NCBI RefSeq assembly: GCF_902498185.1
Contig: NZ_CABVIX010000004.1
Coordinates: 309,025 to 373,024, forward strand
Origin: Pseudomonas fluorescens
Lineage (GTDB): Bacteria > Pseudomonadota > Gammaproteobacteria > Pseudomonadales > Pseudomonadaceae
Direction: 5' to 3'
DNA length: 64,000 nucleotides
Shown here: piece after piece, positions 23,998-32,920 of the stretch
Layout: every line of letters begins with the position of its first letter
Position numbering within the stretch: the stretch's first letter is position 1
Made by a program: the position numbers and the translations under genes
The notes under the pieces: generated by a model
Told to the model about the DNA's origin: nothing
The model's database searches: none
Seen by the model: only the letters and a program-made list of their open reading frames with translations

Positions 23998-24750
23998 TCA
24001 GCCGGTGGCATTGTTGTCCTCGACCTCGGCGCGCAAGTCGTCGAAATCGGTCTTGAGGCCTTCTTCCATCGCATCGAGCTCTACCAGCAGCGAGCGGAAG
24101 CTGGTTTCCTCGAGCGGCGCTTCGCCCTCGGAGCCCTCCTCTGAACTGGCATCGGCCAGCGCTTGCAGGTGCGCAGGCACTGGGGCGTCGTCTTCATCGA
24201 GCAAGGGTGCGGGCTCCAGATCGCGCAACTCGACCAGGGCCGGCAGCTCTTCAAGACTCTTGAGGTTGAAGTGATCCAGAAAGGCCTTGGTGGTGGCAAA
24301 CATTGCCGGTCTGCCGGGCACTTCCCGGTAGCCGACGACACGTATCCACTCACGCTCCATCAATGTCTTGATGATGTTGCTGTTGACCGCCACGCCACGC
24401 ACGTCTTCGATTTCACCGCGGGTGACCGGCTGGCGGTAGGCGATCAGCGCCATGGTCTCCAGCAAGGCGCGCGAATAACGCTGCGGGCGCTCTTCCCACA
24501 GGCGGCCGACCCAGGGCGCATACACCTCGCGAATCTGCAGGCGGTAGCCGGTGGCAACCTCCTTGAGCTCGAAGGCACGGCCCGCGCAGGACTTGCCCAG
24601 CAGCTCGAGGGCCTTCCTGAAGACCTTGGGCTCCGGGCGTTCGGGCTCCTCGAACAGCTCGTAGAGGCGTTCAAGCGACTGCGGCTTGCCTGAAGCCAGT
24701 AAAAATGCCTCTATCAGCGACGCGAGGTCGCGGGGTTCACTCAGGTTCAT
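23998..24750 (-). CDS. scpB: Condensin-like segregation protein ScpB
   Basis: Subunit of the SMC-ScpA-ScpB chromosome-organising complex. 250 residues with the paired winged-helix core (KPQSLERLYELFEE; ETMALIAYRQPVTRGEIEDV; GREVPGRP-type hinge), then an acidic C-terminal extension of ~60 residues. The ATG at 24750 (MNLSEPRDLASLIEAFLL) is the likely start. A GTG at 24777 would overlap the scpA stop by 4 bases and cannot be excluded. Neither has a strong ribosome site, consistent with coupling to scpA. Confidence 0.92.
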   Translation of the reverse strand: MNLSEPRDLASLIEAFLLASGKPQSLERLYELFEEPERPEPKVFRKALELLGKSCAGRAFELKEVATGYRLQIREVYAPWVGRLWEERPQRYSRALLETMALIAYRQPVTRGEIEDVRGVAVNSNIIKTLMEREWIRVVGYREVPGRPAMFATTKAFLDHFNLKSLEELPALVELRDLEPAPLLDEDDAPVPAHLQALADASSEEGSEGEAPLEETSFRSLLVELDAMEEGLKTDFDDLRAEVEDNNATG

Positions 24751-24773
24751 GGGGGTGTCGGTTACTCTTTGCG

Positions 24774-25595
24774 TCACTCTGCCCGGGCGCGGACGTGGAT
24801 CGGGGCGAAGGGCTCATTCTGCACCAGTTCGACAAGCGATTCCTTGACCAGCTCAAGAATCGCCATGAAGGTCACCACCACGCCAAGCTTGCCCTCATCG
24901 GCAGTGAACAGTTCGACGAACGGCACGAATCCGCCGCCCTTGAGCCGCTCGAGCACGTCGCTCATGCGTTCGCGGGTCGATAGTGTTTCGCGGCTGATCT
25001 GGTGGCTCTCGAACAGGTCGCCCCGGCGCATCACCTCCGCCATGGACATCAGCAACTCCTCCAGGCTGACCTGCGGATGCAGCTTGCGCACCTTGGCCTG
25101 GGGCGCTTCCAGGCGCGGCACGACCACATCGCGCCCTACCCGGCTCAACTGGTCGATGCCCTCGGCTGCAGCCTTGAAGCGCTCGTACTCCTGCAGCCGA
25201 CGGATCAGTTCAGCGCGGGGGTCGCCCTCTTCTTCCTCGACCGTCACGGCCCGCGGCAACAACATGCGCGACTTGATCTCGGCGAGCATGGCCGCCATCA
25301 CCAGGTACTCGGCGGCCAGTTCCAGGCGGACGCTTTTCATCAGCTCGACATAACCCATGTACTGCCGGGTGATTTCGGCGACGGGGATGTCGAGGATGTC
25401 GATGTTCTGTTTGCGGATCAGGTAGAGCAGCAGGTCGAGCGGCCCCTCGAACGCTTCGAGAAAGACTTCCAGGGCGTCCGGCGGGATGTACAGGTCGACC
25501 GGCAGCTCGGTAAACGCCGCGCCATAGACCAGGGCCAGCGACAACTGCTGTGGAGGCTCGACATGGAGCTCGGGAGCCGCTTCCAGTGTGCTCAC
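24774..25595 (-). CDS. scpA: Segregation and condensation protein ScpA
   Basis: Kleisin subunit bridging the SMC heads. 273 residues with the N-terminal kleisin motif FEGPLDLLLYLIRKQNIDIL and the C-terminal winged helix (VVVTFMAILELVKESLVEL). It starts with GTG at 25595, overlapping the yciO stop by 4 bases (GTGA), so it is translationally coupled. An SMC gene is not in the window; Pseudomonas also has MksB/MukB-like systems. Confidence 0.94.
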   Translation of the reverse strand: MSTLEAAPELHVEPPQQLSLALVYGAAFTELPVDLYIPPDALEVFLEAFEGPLDLLLYLIRKQNIDILDIPVAEITRQYMGYVELMKSVRLELAAEYLVMAAMLAEIKSRMLLPRAVTVEEEEGDPRAELIRRLQEYERFKAAAEGIDQLSRVGRDVVVPRLEAPQAKVRKLHPQVSLEELLMSMAEVMRRGDLFESHQISRETLSTRERMSDVLERLKGGGFVPFVELFTADEGKLGVVVTFMAILELVKESLVELVQNEPFAPIHVRARAE

Positions 25596-26221
25596 GCGTT
25601 GACCAGAAAGGGCGCAGGATCGCCGCAGCCCACCCGCACGACCTCTGGCTCTCCGTCGGCCAGATTGATCACGGTGGAGGCCTTGAGGTCACCAAAACCG
25701 CCGTCGATGATAAGGTCGACATGGTGCTCCAGGCGCTGGCGGATCTCGTAGGGATCGGTCATCGGCTCCTCATTGCCCGGTAGAATCAGGCTGACGCTCA
25801 TCAACGGCTCGCCGAGCTCGGCCACCAGCTCCCGGACGATCGGATTGGAGGGCACGCGCAGGCCAATCGTGCGGCGTTTCTCGTGCATGAGCAGCCGCGG
25901 GACCTCGCGGGTGGCATTGAGGATAAAGGTGTACGGCCCCGGAACGTAAGCCTTGAGCAGGCGGAAATTGGCCGTGTCGATCTTGGCGAAAAGCCCCATC
26001 TGCGACAGGTCGCAGCAGATCAGGGTGAAGTTGTGGTTCTTGTCGAGCTGGCGCAGGCGCCGTACCCGTTCAATCGCATTCTTGTCACCGATCTGGCAAC
26101 CCATGGCGTAGGACGAATCGGTGGGGTAAATCACCACGCCGCCTTTGCGAATGATCTCCACGGCCTGTTTTATCAGGCGCGCTTGCGGGTTTTCCGCATG
26201 TATCTGGAAAAATTGGCTCAC
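25592..26221 (-). CDS. yciO: YciO protein, Sua5/YrdC family
   Basis: Paralogue of the threonylcarbamoyl-AMP synthase TsaC, with the YrdC-like fold that binds ATP and RNA; its own role is unsettled. 209 residues from a GTG at 26221 (MSQFFQIHAENPQARLIKQA) with AGGATGACAAT upstream. Starts further up would run into the preceding gene. Family signals are GGVVIYPTDSSYAMGCQIGD and the KRRTIGLRVPSNP segment. It lies between RNase AM and scpA, a conserved order in gamma-proteobacteria. Confidence 0.92.
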   Translation of the reverse strand: MSQFFQIHAENPQARLIKQAVEIIRKGGVVIYPTDSSYAMGCQIGDKNAIERVRRLRQLDKNHNFTLICCDLSQMGLFAKIDTANFRLLKAYVPGPYTFILNATREVPRLLMHEKRRTIGLRVPSNPIVRELVAELGEPLMSVSLILPGNEEPMTDPYEIRQRLEHHVDLIIDGGFGDLKASTVINLADGEPEVVRVGCGDPAPFLVNA

Positions 26222-26234
26222 ATTGTCATCCTGT

Positions 26235-27095
26235 TCAAAGCGCGGTGGGCTGCTCATGGCTGAATCGGCGCCACAGAGGTGGCAGGTCCTCGGGCAATGG
26301 CCGGTAGGCACCGATCTCGCCCCAGGTGCCGGGGCCATGGAAGTCACTGCCAGCGCTTGCCAGCAGACCGAACTCGCGGGTGAGGATGGACATGGTGCCC
26401 ACCTGCTCGGCCGGCATCATCCCATTGACGACTTCCAGCGCCTGCCCGCCTGCTTGAATATAGTCGGCAATCAGCCGACGGCGCTTGCTGCGGGTCAGAT
26501 CGTAGTGCATCGGATGCGCCAGGCTCACCCAGGCCTTCGACTCGCGCAAGGTGGCGACAGTTTCGTCCAGGGTCGGCCAATGCAGCTTGACGTCGCCCAG
26601 CTTGCCGGCGCCGAGCCACTTGCGAAACGCTTCGCCGCGGTCCTTCACAAACCCTGCGCGCACCAGGTACTCGGCAAAATGAGGGCGTGCCGGCGCATTG
26701 CCGCTGTCGCCCAGTTCCATTTGCACGGCTCGGGCGCCGTCCAGGGTGCCAGGCATGCCCTTGAGCGCCAGCCGCCGGTCGATTTCTTCGGCGCGCAGCC
26801 ATCGGCCACGGTGCAAGGACTCGATCGCTGCCAGCAATGGCGGCGCATCCAGGGCAAAGTTGTAACCCAGTATGTGGATGGTCGCGCCGCCCCACGTACA
26901 CGACAGTTCGACGCCGCTGACCCACTGCATGCCCAGCGCGCGGCAGGCCTGGCGCGCCTCGTCCAGGCCTTCAAGGGTGTCGTGGTCGGTCAGGGCGAGT
27001 GTCTGCACGCCGTGCTCATGGGCGCGGGCGACCAGGACCGAAGGCGACAGGGCGCCATCGGAGGCCGTGCTGTGACAGTGCAGATCAACATTCAT
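26235..27095 (-). CDS. yciV: PHP-domain 5'-3' exoribonuclease, RNase AM (YciV)
   Basis: Trims the 5' ends of 5S, 16S and 23S rRNA in E. coli and degrades 3',5'-bisphosphate nucleotides. 286 residues from the ATG at 27095. The metal site of the PHP fold is visible as VDLHCHSTASDG (HxH), TDHDTLEG, the central SLAHPMHY and the C-terminal SAGSDFHGP. A 13-base gap precedes yciO. It is divergent from yciB. Confidence 0.92.
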   Translation of the reverse strand: MNVDLHCHSTASDGALSPSVLVARAHEHGVQTLALTDHDTLEGLDEARQACRALGMQWVSGVELSCTWGGATIHILGYNFALDAPPLLAAIESLHRGRWLRAEEIDRRLALKGMPGTLDGARAVQMELGDSGNAPARPHFAEYLVRAGFVKDRGEAFRKWLGAGKLGDVKLHWPTLDETVATLRESKAWVSLAHPMHYDLTRSKRRRLIADYIQAGGQALEVVNGMMPAEQVGTMSILTREFGLLASAGSDFHGPGTWGEIGAYRPLPEDLPPLWRRFSHEQPTAL

Positions 27096-27162
27096 GGAGG
27101 AGCGCTTTCGCCGGGATTGATGTTTGTTATTATGCCGTGACATCCCGAATCTGGCTGCCATT

Positions 27163-27771
27163 GTGAAACAATTCATCGATTTCATCCCGCTGCTGCTGTT
27201 CTTCATCGTCTACAAGCTCGACCCACGCGTGGTCGACCTTGCCGGGCATGACTTCGAACTGGGCGGCATCTACAGCGCGACCAAGGTGCTGATCATCAGC
27301 TCCGTGGTGGTCTACGGTGCGCTGTTCGTCCGCCAGCGCAAGCTGGAAAAAGGCCAGTGGCTGACGCTGATCGCCTGCCTGGTGTTCGGTGGCCTGACCC
27401 TGGCCTTCCACAGCGAAACCTTCCTCAAGTGGAAAGCACCAGCGGTAAACTGGCTGTTCGCCCTGGGCTTCGCCGCCAGCCATTTCATCGGTGACCGAGT
27501 GCTGATCAAGCGCATCATGGGACATGCGTTGAACTTGCCGGAGCCGGTCTGGGCACGCCTGAACCTGGCCTGGATCGCATTCTTCCTGGTGTGCGGCGCC
27601 GCCAACCTGTTCGTTGCCTTCACCTTCCAGGAGTTCTGGGTGGACTTCAAAGTATTCGGCAGCCTGGGCATGACCGTGATATTCCTGGTGGCCCAGGGCG
27701 TCTACCTGTCGCGCCACATGCATGACGGCGACCCAGTGACTCCGCCCTCCATCCGCAAGAACGAGGATTGA
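27163..27771 (+). CDS. yciB: Inner-membrane septation protein YciB
   Basis: Intracellular septation A family, about five membrane segments, linked in E. coli to envelope synthesis and cell-shape complexes. 202 residues from a GTG at 27163 ([19 protein letters not shown]), the conserved start; an upstream in-frame codon would add thirteen unlike residues. It shares a 67-base control region with the divergent RNase AM gene and is followed directly by yciI. Confidence 0.93.
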   Translation: MKQFIDFIPLLLFFIVYKLDPRVVDLAGHDFELGGIYSATKVLIISSVVVYGALFVRQRKLEKGQWLTLIACLVFGGLTLAFHSETFLKWKAPAVNWLFALGFAASHFIGDRVLIKRIMGHALNLPEPVWARLNLAWIAFFLVCGAANLFVAFTFQEFWVDFKVFGSLGMTVIFLVAQGVYLSRHMHDGDPVTPPSIRKNED

Positions 27772-27772
27772 C

Positions 27773-28072
27773 ATGCTCTACGCCATCATTGCCAGCGATG
27801 TTGCCGATTCCCTGGAAAAACGCCTGGCGGCACGTCCGGCGCATCTCGAGCGTCTGCACCAGCTCAAGGCCGAGGGCCGCATCGTACTGGCCGGCCCGCA
27901 CCCCGCCATCGACAGCAACGATCCAGGTGCTGCCGGTTTCAGCGGCAGCCTGGTCGTCGCCGAGTTCGATTCGCTGACCGCCGCCCAGGCCTGGGCCGAT
28001 GCCGATCCGTACGTCGTCGCGGGCGTGTACGACAAGGTCGTGGTCAAGCCGTTCAAGCAAGTCCTGCCCTGA
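27773..28072 (+). CDS. yciI: YciI family protein
   Basis: Small ferredoxin-like-fold protein, 99 residues, [20 protein letters not shown]. The family's putative active site is the histidine-aspartate pair: H in ARPAHLERL and D in [11 protein letters not shown]. Biochemical role unknown. The ATG begins one base after the yciB stop, with GAGGAT inside the end of yciB, so the pair is an operon. Confidence 0.92.
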   Translation: MLYAIIASDVADSLEKRLAARPAHLERLHQLKAEGRIVLAGPHPAIDSNDPGAAGFSGSLVVAEFDSLTAAQAWADADPYVVAGVYDKVVVKPFKQVLP

Positions 28073-28132
28073 GCCACCCCGGCGGCACCCCTGCGTGCCG
28101 CACCGCTCATCAATGGTTTAATCGAGTGAGTC

Positions 28133-28810
28133 ATGAGCGAGTTGTTACTGATTGACGATGACCAGGAACTCTGCGAGCTGCTAGCCAGCTGGCTGGCCCA
28201 GGAAGGCTTTGTAGTGCGCGCCTGCCACGATGGCCAGAGCGCGCGGCAGGCGCTGGCTACCCAGGCGCCAGCGGCTGTGGTGCTGGATGTGATGCTGCCC
28301 GATGGCAGCGGCCTGGAACTGCTCAAGCAACTGCGCAGCGAGCATGCCGAGCTGCCCGTGCTGATGCTGTCCGCCCGCGGCGAGCCGCTGGACCGCATCC
28401 TGGGACTTGAACTGGGCGCCGACGATTACCTGGCCAAGCCCTGCGACCCTCGCGAGCTCACCGCACGCCTGCGCGCCGTGCTCAGGCGCAGCCACCCGGC
28501 CGCGACCACCACGCAGATGGCGATTGGCGACCTGACCTTCAGCCCGGCGCGGGGTGTCGCCAGTATCGAGGAGCGCGAGCTGAGCCTGACCCTGTCCGAG
28601 AGCCGCATTCTCGAAGCGCTCCTGCGCCAGCCCGGCGACCCGCTGGACAAGCAGGAACTGGCGCAGATCGCGCTTGGGCGAAAGCTGACGCTCTACGACC
28701 GCAGCCTGGACATGCATGTCAGCAACCTGCGCAAGAAGATCGGCCCGCACCCGGACGGCAGGCCACGCATCGTGGCACTGCGCAGCCGGGGGTATTACTA
28801 CAGTCTTTGA
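28133..28810 (+). CDS. cpxR: OmpR-family response regulator, CpxR-like
   Basis: 225 residues: receiver domain (acidic pocket LLIDDDQEL, phospho-aspartate in VVLDVMLPDGSG, lysine in DYLAKPCDP) and a winged-helix DNA-binding domain (LDMHVSNLRKKIG, ALRSRGYYYSL). The neighbours, a Spy/CpxP-like periplasmic protein and a CpxA-like kinase, make an envelope-stress two-component system likely. A CpxR-type box lies just after this gene, before the Spy-like gene. The symbol is assigned by similarity and context. Confidence 0.85.
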   Translation: MSELLLIDDDQELCELLASWLAQEGFVVRACHDGQSARQALATQAPAAVVLDVMLPDGSGLELLKQLRSEHAELPVLMLSARGEPLDRILGLELGADDYLAKPCDPRELTARLRAVLRRSHPAATTTQMAIGDLTFSPARGVASIEERELSLTLSESRILEALLRQPGDPLDKQELAQIALGRKLTLYDRSLDMHVSNLRKKIGPHPDGRPRIVALRSRGYYYSL

Positions 28811-28862
28811 TCGGCAGGGGGCGGGGCCAGCCTGCTCCCAAGGTTTTCCGACCAGCGCCATC

Positions 28863-28878
28863 TTTACCCTGCCTTTAC
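28863..28878. promoter_or_regulatory. CpxR-like box upstream of the Spy-like gene
   Basis: TTTAC-N6-TTTAC, the reverse complement of the CpxR consensus GTAAA-N(4-8)-GTAAA. It sits 81-96 bases before the Spy-like start. A -10-like TACACT lies at 28911-28916. It suggests that the neighbouring regulator activates this gene and the kinase gene. Confidence 0.6.
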
Positions 28879-28958
28879 CCTCGCCTGACCGCTCTTGACC
28901 TAGATCTCCCTACACTGGGCACATCCGGCAACGACCGGTCCATGACAGGAGAGACACC

Positions 28959-29375
28959 ATGCGCAAGACCCTTATCGCTCTGATGTTCGCCGCTGCCCTG
29001 CCAACCGTCGCCATGGCCATGCCCGAAGGTGGCCCGCGCCACGACGGCCCGCATCACCGCGGTGGCGCACCCTTCGCCCAGCTGGACCTGAGCCGCGAAC
29101 AGCGCCAGCAGGTCGACAAGCTGATGGGCGAGCAGATGAAAGCCCAACGCGACATCACCAAGCGCTACCTGGAAAAACTGCCTGCCGCCGACCAGAAGGC
29201 CATGAAGGACGAGATCCAGGCGCGTCACGACAAGACCCACAGCGAAATCCGTGGCGTGCTCAAGCCTGAACAGCAGAAGCAGTTCGACGACATGCAAAAG
29301 AAACGCGCCGAGCGCAAGGCTGAATGGAAAGAGTTCCAGGCCTGGAAGGCTGAAAAAGCCCGCAAGGCCCAGTAA
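28959..29375 (+). CDS. Periplasmic Spy/CpxP-like protein
   Basis: 138 residues with a signal peptide (MRKTLIALMFAAALPTVAMA), a His-rich segment after the cut site, and two LTxxQ-type motifs (LDLSREQRQQV, LKPEQQKQF) in an all-helical, very charged body. The family includes the chaperone Spy and the Cpx feedback inhibitor CpxP. Position between regulator and kinase fits a negative-feedback or chaperone role. The ribosome site is AGGAGAG. Confidence 0.88.
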   Translation: MRKTLIALMFAAALPTVAMAMPEGGPRHDGPHHRGGAPFAQLDLSREQRQQVDKLMGEQMKAQRDITKRYLEKLPAADQKAMKDEIQARHDKTHSEIRGVLKPEQQKQFDDMQKKRAERKAEWKEFQAWKAEKARKAQ

Positions 29376-29394
29376 GCTGTCCCCCCGCTGCCCG

Positions 29395-29425
29395 CCTGGC
29401 CTGCTCACCGCAGGCCGGGCTTTCC
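29395..29425 (+). terminator. Hairpin between the Spy-like and kinase genes
   Basis: GGCCTGC-TCACC-GCAGGCC (29398-29416) followed by GGGCTTTCCTT. The partial U-tract suggests attenuation, so that the periplasmic protein is made in excess over the kinase. It ends seven bases before the kinase ribosome site. Confidence 0.5.
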
Positions 29426-29444
29426 TTGTCTGGAGGTAACTGCC

Positions 29445-30782
29445 TTGCGTTCATTGTTCTGGCGCATCCTGGCCAGCTTCTGGCTGGCCATCGCCCTGGT
29501 CGCCGGGTTGTCGATCCTGCTTGGCCACATGTTGAACCAGGACGCCTGGATCCTCAGCCGCCATCCCGGGCTCAATACCCTGGCCAGCCGCTGGACCCAG
29601 CACTACGAACAGCAGGGTATCGAATCGGCCCAGCACTTTCTCGAGCGCCGCAGGCAGCGTTTCAAGATCGACGTGCAGGTGCTCAACGACAGTGGCGAAG
29701 CCGTGGTGCCCGGTACCTTCCCGCGCCGCGCGGCGGCCTTCGAGGCCCGTCAGCACAATGACCGCAGCCTGCCCTGGCGCCGCCTGACCGAGGAATACAC
29801 CAGTCCCCAAAGCGGCGAGACTTACCTGCTGATCTACCGGATCCCGCACCCTGAGCTCGACGCCTGGCACCGCGAGAGCCTGCTCTGGCCGCTCAGCGCC
29901 TTGGGCATTGCCCTGGTGGTGCTGACCTTGTTCAGCTTGCTGGTGACCCTGTCGATCACCCGTCCGCTGAGCCGCTTGCGCAGCGCCGTACATGACCTGG
30001 GCCAGACCACCTACCAGCAGAACAGCCTGGCACGTCTGGCCGACCGGCGTGATGAATTCGGCGTGCTGGCCAACGACTTCAACCGCATGGGTGCCCGCCT
30101 GCAGAGTCTCATTGGCAGCCAGCGCCAACTGCTGCGCGACGTCTCCCACGAACTGCGCTCCCCGCTGGCGCGCCTGCGCATTGCCCTGGCCCTGGCCGAA
30201 CGCGCCGAGCCCGAGCAGCGCCAGGCCTTGTGGCCACGCCTGACCCGCGAGTGCGACCGTCTGGAAGACCTGATCAGTGAAATCCTTGCCTTGGCCCGGG
30301 TTGATGCCGAACAGTCCCATGCCGAAACCGTCGACCTCAACGCCCTGCTTGGCAGCGTGCGCAAGGACGCCTTGCTCAGCGCCCCGGACCAGGAGATCCG
30401 CCTCGAGGCCACGCCCGGCCTGACCCTCCAGGGCTGGCCGACGTTGCTGGAGCGTGCCGTGGACAACCTGCTGCGCAACGCCCTGCGCTTCAATCCGCCT
30501 GGGCAGGCGATCGAGTTGCATGCCGACAGTGACCTGGAGCGCATCGTGATCAGCGTGCGCGATCACGGGCCTGGCGCGCCGGCCGAGCTGCTGGGCCGAC
30601 TGGGCGAGCCGTTCTTCCGCGCGCCCGGGCAGACCGCCGCCGGGCACGGCCTGGGCCTGGCCATTGCCCGGCGCGCGGCCGAGCGGCATGGGGGGACTCT
30701 GGTATTGGACAACCACCCGCAAGGGGGCTTCGTGGCGAAACTCGAGTTGCCTGTAGCTGCCCAGGCAACCCGATCCCCGTAG
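29445..30782 (+). CDS. cpxA: Sensor histidine kinase, CpxA-like
   Basis: 445 residues: membrane segment (about 5-28), periplasmic domain (to ~148), second membrane segment, HAMP (RPLSRLRSAVHDLGQ), dimerisation/phosphoacceptor helix with H in RDVSHELRSPLARLR, and catalytic domain (N box LLRNALRF, G boxes VRDHGPGAP and GHGLGLAIARR). It starts with TTG at 29445, supported by GGAGGT seven bases upstream; no ATG is available. The rare start may lower kinase amount relative to the regulator. Assignment to Cpx is by context. Confidence 0.87.
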   Translation: MRSLFWRILASFWLAIALVAGLSILLGHMLNQDAWILSRHPGLNTLASRWTQHYEQQGIESAQHFLERRRQRFKIDVQVLNDSGEAVVPGTFPRRAAAFEARQHNDRSLPWRRLTEEYTSPQSGETYLLIYRIPHPELDAWHRESLLWPLSALGIALVVLTLFSLLVTLSITRPLSRLRSAVHDLGQTTYQQNSLARLADRRDEFGVLANDFNRMGARLQSLIGSQRQLLRDVSHELRSPLARLRIALALAERAEPEQRQALWPRLTRECDRLEDLISEILALARVDAEQSHAETVDLNALLGSVRKDALLSAPDQEIRLEATPGLTLQGWPTLLERAVDNLLRNALRFNPPGQAIELHADSDLERIVISVRDHGPGAPAELLGRLGEPFFRAPGQTAAGHGLGLAIARRAAERHGGTLVLDNHPQGGFVAKLELPVAAQATRSP

Positions 30783-30800
30783 GAGCGCGGTGCCTGATGG

Positions 30801-31364
30801 CTAGAGGCCCTGGCTCCACTCACTGACGAAGTCAGAGGTCTGCAGCACCGGTGCGGGCCGTGGGTCATTCAGCGGGGTACCAACATACAGGTAGCCCAGC
30901 AGCTCTTCATTCTGCTCAAGGCCCAGGCCTTCGAGCACATGGGCGTCATGTGCCATGTCGCCGGTGCGCCACACTGCGCCAATGCCCTGCGCATGCGCTG
31001 CGATGAGGATGCCATGCGCGGCACAACCGGCCGCCAGGCGCTGCTCGTCCTTGGGCACCTTGTAATGGTCCTGCAGACGCGCGATCACCACGATCAACAA
31101 CGGCGCCCGCAGTGGCATGGCGCGGGCCTTGTCCAGCGCGCCCTGGCTCGCATCACCCTTGCGCTGAACAGCTTCGGCGAACAGCTCACCGAGCTTTTCG
31201 CGGGCCGCGCCTTCGACGGTAAGGAACCGCCAGGGACGAAGCTGACCGTGGTCCGGCGCCCGCAACGCGGCCTGGAACAGGGCCTCGCGCTGGGCGGCAC
31301 TGGGCGCGGGTTCGGTCAGGCGTGGAACGGATACACGGTTGAGCAATGCGTCGAGAGCCTCCAT
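30801..31364 (-). CDS. Nitroreductase family protein, YdjA-like
   Basis: FMN-dependent oxidoreductase of the small nitroreductase family, 187 residues, matching YdjA in length. The FMN-contacting segments are readable: LLNRVSVPRL, AALRAPDHGQLRPWRFL and GAVWRTGDMAHD. The ATG at 31364 has AGGGGG upstream. Physiological substrate unknown. It converges on the kinase gene. Confidence 0.9.
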   Translation of the reverse strand: MEALDALLNRVSVPRLTEPAPSAAQREALFQAALRAPDHGQLRPWRFLTVEGAAREKLGELFAEAVQRKGDASQGALDKARAMPLRAPLLIVVIARLQDHYKVPKDEQRLAAGCAAHGILIAAHAQGIGAVWRTGDMAHDAHVLEGLGLEQNEELLGYLYVGTPLNDPRPAPVLQTSDFVSEWSQGL

Positions 31365-31465
31365 CGGCTACCCCCTGGCAAGTAAATGTGCAGCTATTCT
31401 AGCGTTTACTTAACAAGGCCCATAGGTAGAATGGCGCCCTTCCGTTTCGAGTCAGAGCAGATCAC

Positions 31466-32920
31466 ATGGCGTTGCCGACCTTAAGGATCCTAGGTTTCAT
31501 CATCGGGATCTTCCTGATCACCCTGGCGGTGAGCATGGTCGTGCCCATGGCGACCCTGATGATTTTCGAGCGCACGGGTGACTTGCCCTCCTTCCTCTGG
31601 TCCAGCCTCATCACCTTCCTGGCAGGCCTTGCCATGGTCATCCCGGGACGGCCAGAGCAGGTGCACCTGCGCCCGCGCGACATGTACCTGCTGACGGTGT
31701 GCAGTTGGGTAGTGGTGTGCATATTCGCCGCGCTGCCTTTCCTGCTCACCCAGCACATCAGCTACACCAATGCCTTCTTCGAAAGCATGTCGGGCATCAC
31801 CGCCACCGGGGCCACGGTGCTCAGCGGCCTGGACAACATGTCGCCGGGCATCCTGATGTGGCGCTCGATGCTGCACTGGCTCGGCGGGATCGGCTTCATC
31901 GCCATGGCGGTGGCGATCCTGCCGCTGCTGCGCATTGGTGGCATGCGCCTGTTCCAGACCGAATCCTCGGACCGCTCCGAAAAGGTCATGCCACGCTCGC
32001 ACATGGTCGCCAAGTCGATCGTGCTGGTGTACATCGGTTTCACCGTGATTGGCAGCCTGGCGTTCTGGTGGGCGGGGATGAGCCTGTTCGATGCGATCAA
32101 CCACGCCATGTCGGCCATCTCCACAGGCGGGTTTTCCACCTCCGACCAGTCGCTGGCCAAATGGGAGGCCCCGGCGGTGCACTGGGTGGCGGTGGTGGTG
32201 ATGATCCTGGGCAGCGTGCCGTTTACACTCTACGTATCGACCCTGCGCGGCAACCGTGGCGCGCTGATCAGGGACCAGCAGGTCCAGGGTCTGCTCGGCC
32301 TGCTGGTAGCCACCTGGATCGTGCTCGGCACCTGGTACTGGGTGACCACCGACCTGCCCTGGTTCGATGCGTTGCGCCACGTGGCGCTGAACGTGACCTC
32401 TGTGGTCACGACCACCGGCTTCGCCCTGGGCGACTACAGCCTGTGGGGCAACTTCTCGCTGATGCTGTTTTTCTACCTGGGCTTCATCGGCGGGTGTTCA
32501 GGATCGACGGCGGGCGGGATCAAGATTTTCCGCTTCCAGGTGGCCTACATTCTGCTCAAGGCCAACCTCAATCAGCTGATCCATCCCCGCGCGGTCATCA
32601 AGCAGAAGTACAACGGCCATCGCCTCGACGAAGAAATCGTGCGCTCGATTCTGACATTCTCGTTTTTCTTCGCCTTTACCATCGGCCTCATCGCCCTGCT
32701 GCTGTCACTGCTCGGAGTCGACTGGATGACTGCCCTGACCGGCGCGGCGGCCACGGTATCCGGCGTGGGCCCTGGCCTGGGCGAGGTCATCGGGCCGGCG
32801 GGCAACTTCTCGACCCTGCCCGATGCCGCCAAGTGGATTCTGGCCGGCGGCATGCTGCTGGGCCGCCTGGAGATCATCACGGTCCTGGTGCTGTGCATGC
32901 CTGCGTTCTGGCGGCATTGA
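31466..32920 (+). CDS. trkH: TrkH-family potassium uptake protein
   Basis: Membrane subunit of the Trk potassium transporter, 484 residues, with the four pore-loop repeats of the family. Filter-type glycines are visible in SGITATGATVLSG, ISTGGFSTSD, TTTGFALGDY and SGVGPGLGEVIGPAGN. It works with the NAD-binding TrkA, which is not in the window. Its last 44 bases overlap the convergent AraC gene. Confidence 0.94.
   Translation: MALPTLRILGFIIGIFLITLAVSMVVPMATLMIFERTGDLPSFLWSSLITFLAGLAMVIPGRPEQVHLRPRDMYLLTVCSWVVVCIFAALPFLLTQHISYTNAFFESMSGITATGATVLSGLDNMSPGILMWRSMLHWLGGIGFIAMAVAILPLLRIGGMRLFQTESSDRSEKVMPRSHMVAKSIVLVYIGFTVIGSLAFWWAGMSLFDAINHAMSAISTGGFSTSDQSLAKWEAPAVHWVAVVVMILGSVPFTLYVSTLRGNRGALIRDQQVQGLLGLLVATWIVLGTWYWVTTDLPWFDALRHVALNVTSVVTTTGFALGDYSLWGNFSLMLFFYLGFIGGCSGSTAGGIKIFRFQVAYILLKANLNQLIHPRAVIKQKYNGHRLDEEIVRSILTFSFFFAFTIGLIALLLSLLGVDWMTALTGAAATVSGVGPGLGEVIGPAGNFSTLPDAAKWILAGGMLLGRLEIITVLVLCMPAFWRH

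Noticed and set aside
28811..28840. A REP element after the response regulator gene
   Set aside because: Only a half-like GC-rich segment; no matching second arm was found.
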